Of a stretch of 11,086 nucleotides of DNA, positions 5,597-11,086 are shown in pieces; within the stretch, counting starts at the first letter, position 1, and every line of letters begins with the position of its first letter. Under the pieces are notes generated by a model. That model had not been told where the DNA came from and ran no database searches. It saw only the letters and a program-made list of their open reading frames with translations. This DNA comes from UBA12078 sp964556955. GTDB lineage: Bacteria; Patescibacteriota; Dojkabacteria; SC72. The position numbers were made by a program, and so were the translations under genes. The DNA lies in NCBI GenBank assembly GCA_964556955.1, contig CAZKXP010000023.1, positions 1 through 11,086 on the forward strand, given 5' to 3'.

Positions 5597-7201
5597 ATGC
5601 CATCCGTACTATACCGAAAATACCGAGCACAAGATTTTGACCAGTTAATAGGGCAGGATCATATTACAAAACTTCTAAAAAATGCTGTAAAGACTGGACA
5701 GATTGCACAAGCATATCTTTTTGTTGGATCTAGAGGTACAGGCAAAACCAGTACTGCGAGGATTCTTTCTAAGGCTGTTAACTGCCTCCAGCCTAAGGAA
5801 GATGGGAATCCATGTAATGAGTGTGAGGTTTGTAACGCTATCTCTAATGGATCCATGATGGATTTGATAGAGATAGATGCGGCTTCCAATCGTGGTATAG
5901 ATCAGATTCGAGAATTGAAGGAGAAGATAGAATTCTCTCCATCTGAGGGCAAGTACAAGGTGTATATCATCGATGAGGTACATATGTTGACCACCGAGGC
6001 ATTTAATGCACTTTTAAAGACGCTTGAGGAGCCTCCTGTACATGTAATATTTATCTTGGCTACAACTGATGTGCATAAACTGCCACCAACGATTCTTTCA
6101 AGGTGCCAACGATATGATTTCAGGCTGGGCACAGATGAGGAGATAAAGAATGTGCTGTCAGATGTTGCTAAGAAAGAAGATTTAAAGATCGATGACAAGG
6201 CTATGGCTTTGCTAGTTCAGAATGCAAAAGGTAGTTACAGAGATGCGCTTTCTTTGTTAGATGTTGTTTACAGCGGGCAAGAGAAGGGTAAGAAGGAAAT
6301 TACTGAGGAAGAGGTGAGGAAGATATTGGGTTTGCCAGATTTTGATAAGGTGGTAGTTTTGTTAAAGAGCTTAGAGAAAGGGGATGGTAAGAAGTGTTTG
6401 GAAATCGTAGAGGGGTTGGAGGAGAAGGGGGTTAATCTACAACAATTTACCAGCTATTCCTTGATGATATTGAGGGATATCTTGGTTGGAAAGATTAAAG
6501 GTAAATTTGCTAAGGAACTGGAGGATTTTGGTAGTTGGGATATCAGGATGATACATAGGGTGATTAATCTGTTTTTGGAGGCTGAGAATCGTATAAAGTA
6601 TGCAAGTAATCAAGCATTAGTGTTGGAGATGATAATTCCCGAGATGATGAAGGATGTGCCTGTGGAGAAAGAGGAGGTTAAGATTGTGAATACTGATGTT
6701 AAAAAGAAGATTGCACCTGCGGAAGAACCTTTACCTAGTGAGGTGGCAGAAGATTCTGAAGAAGAAGAGGATGACGTAAGTGATGAGGAGATATCTGTGG
6801 ATGATATTAAAAAGAAATGGGTTGATTTTGTTAATGAAGTGAGGCCATTTAATAATCATCTGTATGCATTCTTAGAGAATGCCAATATTGCTAGTTTTAA
6901 TGAGGGGGTATTGACTGTAGAGGTACCATTTTCATTCCACAAGGAGAGGATAGAGGAGCCTAAGAGCAGGGATATTCTAGGTAATGTATTTAAGAAGATT
7001 TTTGGTTGCCCTTGTAGAATATCGTGTAATATTAATAGCCAGATGAAGAAGAAATCTGATGCGGAGTTTGTTTTAAGGAATTTACCACAGATGCCCAAGA
7101 AGGAAGAGAAACCGAAGGAGAGTGTTACTTCTGAGAAGAAAACATTCACAAGAGTGAGGAAGGATACTGCAGAGATAGAGGCGATATTTGAAGGGATGTA
7201 G
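5597..7201 (+). CDS. dnaX: DNA polymerase III subunit gamma/tau (clamp loader ATPase)
   Basis: DnaX is the ATPase of the clamp loader that places the sliding clamp on primed DNA and links polymerases at the fork. The 534-residue product opens with LYRKYRAQDFDQLIGQDH, followed by Walker A GSRGTGKT (44-51). The four-cysteine zinc site follows (Cys63, Cys73, Cys76, Cys79), then Walker B IIDEVHML (124-131), sensor 1 ATTD (155-158) and the arginine finger SRC (168-170). The helical collar region follows to about 350. An acidic linker (about 374-400, EEEEDD) leads to a C-terminal domain (about 400-480) of the kind seen at the end of Gram-positive DnaX, and then a Lys/Glu-rich tail. No A AAA AAG slippery heptamer was seen, so a frameshifted gamma form is not indicated. 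The start is supported by the -10 box placed for a leaderless message. ybaB and recR follow in the classical order. Confidence 0.97.
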   Translation: MPSVLYRKYRAQDFDQLIGQDHITKLLKNAVKTGQIAQAYLFVGSRGTGKTSTARILSKAVNCLQPKEDGNPCNECEVCNAISNGSMMDLIEIDAASNRGIDQIRELKEKIEFSPSEGKYKVYIIDEVHMLTTEAFNALLKTLEEPPVHVIFILATTDVHKLPPTILSRCQRYDFRLGTDEEIKNVLSDVAKKEDLKIDDKAMALLVQNAKGSYRDALSLLDVVYSGQEKGKKEITEEEVRKILGLPDFDKVVVLLKSLEKGDGKKCLEIVEGLEEKGVNLQQFTSYSLMILRDILVGKIKGKFAKELEDFGSWDIRMIHRVINLFLEAENRIKYASNQALVLEMIIPEMMKDVPVEKEEVKIVNTDVKKKIAPAEEPLPSEVAEDSEEEEDDVSDEEISVDDIKKKWVDFVNEVRPFNNHLYAFLENANIASFNEGVLTVEVPFSFHKERIEEPKSRDILGNVFKKIFGCPCRISCNINSQMKKKSDAEFVLRNLPQMPKKEEKPKESVTSEKKTFTRVRKDTAEIEAIFEGM

Positions 7202-7216
7202 GTTTGTCGGTATAAT
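7188..7216 (+). promoter_or_regulatory. Promoter of ybaB-recR
   Basis: TTGAAG (7188-7193), inside the last codons of dnaX, is followed after exactly 17 bp by a perfect TATAAT (7211-7216). The predicted start near 7223 leaves a leader of about 23 bases that has no Shine-Dalgarno site. This would allow ybaB-recR to be transcribed independently of dnaX. Confidence 0.6.
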
Positions 7217-7245
7217 ATCCATAATTATTTGTTATCCTTTTTACA

Positions 7246-7539
7246 ATGATTAATCCAGTAGAGTTGCTTAAGATGCAGAGTGAGGCTAAGAAGATGCAGG
7301 CTAAGATGAGAGAGAGAAAGATTAAGGGTGAGTCTAAGAATGGTATGATCATTATCTTCATGAATGGTGCTCAGGAATTAGAGGATGTGTATATTGATCA
7401 GCAGTATTTGGATCCTGATATGGCTGATGCTGTTAGAAATGGTTTTAAAGAAGCCTTCAAAGACTACCAGAAGAAACTTCAGAAGGATATGCAACAGGAT
7501 ATTAATATGGATGATATTAAGAGGCTTTTAGGTAAATAA
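7246..7539 (+). CDS. ybaB: YbaB/EbfC family nucleoid-associated protein
   Basis: The family comprises small dimeric DNA-binding proteins that coat the nucleoid; the gene sits between dnaX and recR in very many bacteria, as here. The 97-residue product has the expected length and form. An N-terminal helix rich in Met, Lys and Gln (LLKMQSEAKKMQAKMRERK, about 7-25) is followed by short strands. These include IIIFMNGAQELEDVYIDQQYLDP (about 35-57), the family's G-x-x-x-(V/L)-x-x-(V/I)-x-I-D-x-x-x-L-D pattern. A C-terminal helix (MADAVRNGFKEAFKDYQKKLQKDMQ) completes it. The usual extra glycines near the strand start are reduced. It has its own TATAAT promoter and no Shine-Dalgarno site. recR starts two bases after its stop, so the two are probably translated together. 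Confidence 0.92.
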   Translation: MINPVELLKMQSEAKKMQAKMRERKIKGESKNGMIIIFMNGAQELEDVYIDQQYLDPDMADAVRNGFKEAFKDYQKKLQKDMQQDINMDDIKRLLGK

Positions 7540-7541
7540 CT

Positions 7542-8165
7542 ATGTCTGTACTTCCCAAGTCTGTTGAAAATGTAATTAATGAATTTAGTAGGTTACCGGG
7601 TGTTGGTCCTAAGTCTGCTTCGCGTATGGCTTATCACTATCTTCGTTCTTCTAGGTTAGATGCTACTAAGTTAGCTAATGCTTTGTTGGAGATGGATAAG
7701 GAGGTGAAGAGTTGTACTAAGTGTTTTAATGTTTCAGACAAGGATGAGTGTGATATCTGTTCTAGTAAGCTAAGGAAACAGGACAAGATTTGTGTTGTGG
7801 AAGAGCCTTTGGATGTGGTTGCATTTGAGAATTCTGGTATCTATGATGGTCTCTATTTTGTACTTGGTGGAGTTATATCTCCTGCAGAGGGTATTGGTGA
7901 GGAGGAGATTAGGTTTAAGGAGTTGAAGGCTAGGGTGGGTGAGTTACTTAAGGATACAGACATCCTTGAGGTAATTATTGCTACTAATCCTAGTTTAGAG
8001 GGTGAGGCTACTGCTAGTTATGTTATTGATTTGTTTAAGGAAGAATTTAAAAACAACAGGGTTAAGATTACTAGATTAGCAATGGGTTTGCCTACTGGAG
8101 CTGATTTGGAATATGCTGATAGGCTGACATTAAAGAGAGCGTTGGAGGGGAGAAGAGGGATTTAA
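7542..8165 (+). CDS. recR: Recombination mediator RecR
   Basis: RecR acts with RecO (and RecF) to load RecA on single-stranded DNA at gaps; it forms a tetrameric ring. The 207-residue product has the full family layout. The helix-hairpin-helix LPGVGPKSASRMA lies at 18-30, and the C4 zinc finger has Cys58, Cys61, Cys70 and Cys73. The Toprim core follows, with VVEEPLDV (85-92), YFVLGGVISPAEGIG (105-119), ATNPSLEGEATA (147-158) and ITRLAMGLPTGADLEYAD (176-193). The C-terminus LTLKRALEGRR is typical. It begins two bases after ybaB with only a distant AGG as a possible ribosome site, so coupling to ybaB is likely. Codon third positions here are rich in T and G, a clear contrast with cysS just downstream. 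Confidence 0.97.
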   Translation: MSVLPKSVENVINEFSRLPGVGPKSASRMAYHYLRSSRLDATKLANALLEMDKEVKSCTKCFNVSDKDECDICSSKLRKQDKICVVEEPLDVVAFENSGIYDGLYFVLGGVISPAEGIGEEEIRFKELKARVGELLKDTDILEVIIATNPSLEGEATASYVIDLFKEEFKNNRVKITRLAMGLPTGADLEYADRLTLKRALEGRRGI

Positions 8166-8167
8166 TC

Positions 8168-8176
8168 TGATATAAT
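8168..8176 (+). promoter_or_regulatory. Extended -10 promoter of cysS
   Basis: TGATATAAT is a perfect extended -10 element between recR and cysS. The expected transcript start near 8183 is only two bases before the ATG at 8185, so the cysS message would be practically leaderless. No convincing -35 lies at standard distance, which is acceptable for an extended -10 promoter. Confidence 0.65.
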
Positions 8177-8184
8177 TTAAAACA

Positions 8185-9621
8185 ATGAAACTATACTCAA
8201 CACTAGATAAAGGTATTGTAGAAATACAACCCATAAAACAAAACCAAATCTCCATATATAGCTGTGGACCCACGGTATATTACAGAATGCATATCGGAAA
8301 TATCAGGGCCTACGTAAACTGGGATATCCTACACAGAGCATTGTTGTATCTGGGCTACGATGTTAACCGAGTTATGAATTTCACAGATGTAGGCCATATG
8401 AGCCATGATGAAGACTTTGGAGAAGATAAGATGGACCGAGAGGCGGAGAAGGAAGGTATAACCGCCATAGATGTTGCAAACAAATATATAGATACGGTAT
8501 TAGATGATTTCAGAGCATTAAATATCCTTGCTCCAGATGGACAAGTAATACCAGGTTCCCTTGATTACAAAGATGTTGAAAACCATGGTTGGATGAGAGC
8601 TACAAACAACATAGATAGGATGATAGAGCTTGTACAGATGATGGAGAAGAATGGATATACATACGAAACAGAACAGGCTGTATATTTTGATGTTACAAAG
8701 ATACCTGATTACACCATCTTCACAGGACAGAAATTAGAAGACAAAGAAGTGGGTGTAAGGGAAGAGGTAGGAGTAGATCCAAACAAAAAAAATCCTGCAG
8801 ACTTTGTACTCTGGATGAAGCGAGTAGGTAAATATGCCGATCATGAGATGCATTGGGAATCTCCATGGGGAGTAGGTTTTCCAGGATGGCATATCGAATG
8901 TTCTGCGATGGGGACGAAAGCATTAGGAGAACAGTTTGATATTCATACAGGAGGTATAGATCATATACCAGTACATCATCCAAACGAAAGAGCACAGAAT
9001 ATTGGAGCATTTGGACAACCAGTTGTTAAGTATTGGGTACACAATGAATGGGTAGTTACCAAGGAAGATGCGAAACTTTCTAAAAGTGATAATAATGCAG
9101 ATGATCTTCCAGGAGTTGTGGCTCAAGGCTATGATCCATTAGATCTTCGATATCTCTTTGCATCCATTAACTACCATACGAAGCTACAGTTCTCTACAGA
9201 GGCCCTAGATGGGGCTAGGAATGCTAGATTAGGTATAACCAAGCGAGTAGCTGAGTTAGGAGATGTAAAAGGAAATCTTCTTCCAGAATATGTAGAAAGA
9301 TTTAAGAACGCATTAAACAACAATCTTAATATGTCTGAGGTAATGGCTATTGTAAATGAGTTGTTGAGATCAGAAAACAAGAAAGAAGATATTCTTGTCA
9401 CCATATTAGATTTTGACAAAATATTGGGGCTTGGATTAGGTGCTGTACAAAAAGAACCTGAAACAGTTCCAGATGCGATTATTTCACTCTGGGGAAAAGA
9501 AAGAGACAAAGCCAGAGCTGAGAAAAGATTTGCAGACGCTGATAATTACAGAAAATTAATGGAAGAAGCTGGCTACAAAGTAATGGATACACCAGAAGGT
9601 ACTAAATATGCAAAATACTAA
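8185..9621 (+). CDS. cysS: Cysteinyl-tRNA synthetase
   Basis: A class I synthetase that activates cysteine with ATP and charges tRNA-Cys. The 478-residue product carries the class I HIGH-type motif HIGN (36-39) inside SCGPTVYYRMHIGNIRAY and the KMSKS-type motif KLSKS (297-301). The expected zinc ligands of CysRS are present: Cys27, Cys239 (GWHIECSAMG), His264 and Glu268 (HHPNE). Their 25- and 29-residue spacing from Cys239 equals that of the E. coli enzyme. The catalytic core contains TGGIDHIPVHHPNE, and the C-terminal part (about 340-478) is the helical anticodon-binding region. Length is close to the usual 460. The start follows a TATAAT box by 8 bases and there is no Shine-Dalgarno site. 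The 3' end overlaps rnhC by 14 bp in another frame. Confidence 0.97.
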   Translation: MKLYSTLDKGIVEIQPIKQNQISIYSCGPTVYYRMHIGNIRAYVNWDILHRALLYLGYDVNRVMNFTDVGHMSHDEDFGEDKMDREAEKEGITAIDVANKYIDTVLDDFRALNILAPDGQVIPGSLDYKDVENHGWMRATNNIDRMIELVQMMEKNGYTYETEQAVYFDVTKIPDYTIFTGQKLEDKEVGVREEVGVDPNKKNPADFVLWMKRVGKYADHEMHWESPWGVGFPGWHIECSAMGTKALGEQFDIHTGGIDHIPVHHPNERAQNIGAFGQPVVKYWVHNEWVVTKEDAKLSKSDNNADDLPGVVAQGYDPLDLRYLFASINYHTKLQFSTEALDGARNARLGITKRVAELGDVKGNLLPEYVERFKNALNNNLNMSEVMAIVNELLRSENKKEDILVTILDFDKILGLGLGAVQKEPETVPDAIISLWGKERDKARAEKRFADADNYRKLMEEAGYKVMDTPEGTKYAKY

Positions 9622-10477
9622 AACAATCCAAATCTCAAAAAATGAATATGACAAATACAAAGACATACTCTCTAACTTAGGTTGGAAAAATGAAAAAGCC
9701 CCTAATGAATATGTAGTATGGAGAATGAAAAGCTATCTAGGCTCTACAGCAATGCTTTACACAAGCGGAAAATTAGTTCTTCAAGGTAGCGAAGACTTTT
9801 CTGAAATATTTGGAAAAGCAAGTAAAGATGAAAACATAGTACCTCACTTAGGCGTAGATGAAGTAGGAAAAGGAGATTACTTCGGACCATTAGTAGTAGT
9901 ATCTTGTTTTGTGAATAGTGATAATTTAGAAATATTTAAAAACATTGGAGTAGGGGATTCTAAGAAGTTTTCGGACAAAAAGATATTGGAGATGTATGAA
10001 CAGTTAAAAGATTACGCATATTATTATGCAAGTATTGTAATGCCAGAGGAGTACAGTAGGATACAAAAAGAGACTAAAAATGTCGCCATATTATTAGCGA
10101 AACAACATTCAAAGGTTATTGAAATGGGGCTGGAAGATCTCAAATCAAAAAATATTGATTGTAATACTGTAGTAATTGATCAATTCTCAAGTAGTAAAGG
10201 AAGAATATTGAATGAGTTAGGAAGATTCGGACAAAGTGCAAATATAGATCAACATCACAAAGGAGAATCTGATATTGCAGTTGCTGCAGCATCGGTTATA
10301 GCTAGGGGGATATTTTTAAATGAGATGGAGAAGATGTCTAACAAATACAAATTTGATTTTCCAAAAGGTGCTACCTATGTAATTGAAAAGGCTAAAGAGT
10401 TTGTAAAATTGTATGGTGAAAAGGAATTAGGAAATGTTGCAAAGATATCTTTCAAAACCACCAAAGAGGTTATTTAG
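9608..10477 (+). CDS. rnhC: Ribonuclease HIII
   Basis: RNase HIII cleaves the RNA strand of RNA:DNA hybrids, removing primers and R-loops. The 289-residue product has the two-part layout of the family: an N-terminal TBP-like substrate-binding domain (about 1-75, with WRMKSYLGSTAMLYTSGKLVLQG) and a catalytic RNase H fold. Catalytic residues are readable: Asp84 and Glu85 in GVDEVGKGDYFGP, Asp191 in VVIDQF, and Glu220 in KGESDIAVAAASVIAR. A glutamate as fourth residue is typical of HIII rather than HII. GDSKKFSD (116-123) is also a family hallmark. The ATG lies inside the last codons of cysS (14-bp overlap). A weak GAAGG sits 8 bases upstream, so expression is probably coupled to cysS. The last 8 bases overlap the convergent gene at 10470. 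Confidence 0.95.
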   Translation: MQNTKTIQISKNEYDKYKDILSNLGWKNEKAPNEYVVWRMKSYLGSTAMLYTSGKLVLQGSEDFSEIFGKASKDENIVPHLGVDEVGKGDYFGPLVVVSCFVNSDNLEIFKNIGVGDSKKFSDKKILEMYEQLKDYAYYYASIVMPEEYSRIQKETKNVAILLAKQHSKVIEMGLEDLKSKNIDCNTVVIDQFSSSKGRILNELGRFGQSANIDQHHKGESDIAVAAASVIARGIFLNEMEKMSNKYKFDFPKGATYVIEKAKEFVKLYGEKELGNVAKISFKTTKEVI

Positions 10478-11086
10478 TCTTCTTGTTATCGGAAACTATC
10501 GCTTTAACTAGAACTATCAAAAGTACAACTATACCCAAGGATATTCCCAAATATACATAGTAGTTATTAGTAATAGGTCCAGATATGATGGAATTCTCAT
10601 CAATACCATTGTAGAAATATCCAACTATCTTTCTTCCAAAGAGTAAATCGGATAAATGCCAGTTTCCAATATTTATAGTCTCCTCTATGCTATCTTGTGG
10701 GTACAATTTCTTGTTGTCCCCATTTATCTGTGTATATATTGGTGCGTAGGTACTTTTTCCATCGAAGGTTTGTATTTCACCCTTAGGATCTAGCACATAG
10801 TTGGTAATATTCTGATATGTGTACTTGACTACTGTCGGTTTAAGAAATGGTATCCCCTTCTCTACTACCTCCATTGTAATTGATGCAAAGTTACTGGTTA
10901 TACCCAATACTCCAGTATCTGAAGTCTCTAATATGTGTATAGCAACTAACTGAGAGAGAGAGTCAATGGTACCTGTTGTATTCTTAGTATTAAGGTATGT
11001 AGAGGGCATGACCTTTTGTAAAACAATGAGATTGAAATATGTTCCAGGTGTGAGATTCGCAGGAGGTTTGATTTCGTAGCTTAGTG
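10470..11086 (-). CDS. Secreted protein with C-terminal membrane anchor, 5' end outside window
   Basis: No known family is firmly recognised. The frame stays open to the right edge (at least 25 codons upstream of the ATG at 11009), so that ATG is probably internal and the gene is partial. The visible 204 residues start with a strand-rich part containing KPPANLTPGTYFNLIVLQKV. This P-x-x-L-x-P-G-x-Y pattern is common in immunoglobulin-like domains of surface proteins such as DUF916-type modules. The middle is rich in Thr, Asn and Ile with no cysteine. One hydrophobic segment close to the C-terminus (YVYLGISLGIVVLLIVLVKAI) is followed by a short Asp/Asn/Lys tail, SDNKKTK. This is the form of a type I membrane protein: bulk outside, tail inside; an N-terminal signal peptide would be expected beyond the window. 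The 3' end overlaps rnhC by 8 bp. Confidence 0.8.
   Translation of the reverse strand, partial: LSYEIKPPANLTPGTYFNLIVLQKVMPSTYLNTKNTTGTIDSLSQLVAIHILETSDTGVLGITSNFASITMEVVEKGIPFLKPTVVKYTYQNITNYVLDPKGEIQTFDGKSTYAPIYTQINGDNKKLYPQDSIEETINIGNWHLSDLLFGRKIVGYFYNGIDENSIISGPITNNYYVYLGISLGIVVLLIVLVKAIVSDNKKTK

Noticed and set aside
6695..6715. Programmed frameshift site in dnaX (TTAAAAAGAAG)
   Set aside because: The E. coli-type slippery heptamer A AAA AAG is not present; the base before the run is T and no strong downstream hairpin was noticed.

Overview
The window looks like chromosomal DNA of a small-genome, AT-rich bacterium. The Candidate Phyla Radiation (Patescibacteria) fits best, possibly near Dojkabacteria (WS6), but that placement is an inference from gene size, packing and composition. 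Features behind it: genes abut or overlap by 1-14 bp, Mfd is drastically shortened, strong Shine-Dalgarno sites are almost absent, and several -10 boxes lie directly before start codons (leaderless layout). TGA appears to be a true stop: the ybeY frame ends in TGA and none of the conserved frames contains an internal TGA. This argues against the TGA=Gly code of Gracilibacteria/Absconditabacteria.

Layout. (1) 1-1647, plus strand: an operon of ribosome-related genes, rpsU (bS21), yqeY (GatB/YqeY domain), ybeY (rRNA endonuclease) and pth (peptidyl-tRNA hydrolase), the last three in overlapping frames. (2) 1637-2866, minus strand: a multi-domain membrane protein combining a YdjM/DUF457-like metal-hydrolase membrane domain, two calcium-binding type-3-like loops and an outside domain that faintly resembles a degenerate NlpC/P60 fold. 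(3) 2867-3123: a divergent control region with two perfect 30-bp palindromes sharing a 22-bp core. Each abuts the extended -10 box of one of the two divergent genes, so each occupies the place of the -35 element. (4) 3124-5511: a 795-residue Mfd (transcription-repair coupling factor) with no C-terminal D7 domain and a shortened N-terminus. (5) 5597-8165: the classical dnaX-ybaB-recR replication/recombination cluster. (6) 8185-10477: cysS and rnhC (RNase HIII), overlapping by 14 bp. (7) 10470-11086, minus strand: the C-terminal part of a secreted protein with a C-terminal membrane anchor, cut by the right edge.

The genes are mostly core information processing: ribosome maturation and rescue, clearing of stalled RNA polymerase, clamp loading, recombination repair, tRNA charging and RNA:DNA hybrid removal. 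The least ordinary parts are the paired-palindrome control region, the mini-Mfd beside it, the composite membrane protein it may co-regulate, and the fact that only rpsU carries a strong Shine-Dalgarno site. No RNA genes, CRISPR arrays, insertion sequences or clear intrinsic terminators were seen. No gene-free stretch exceeds 300 bases.
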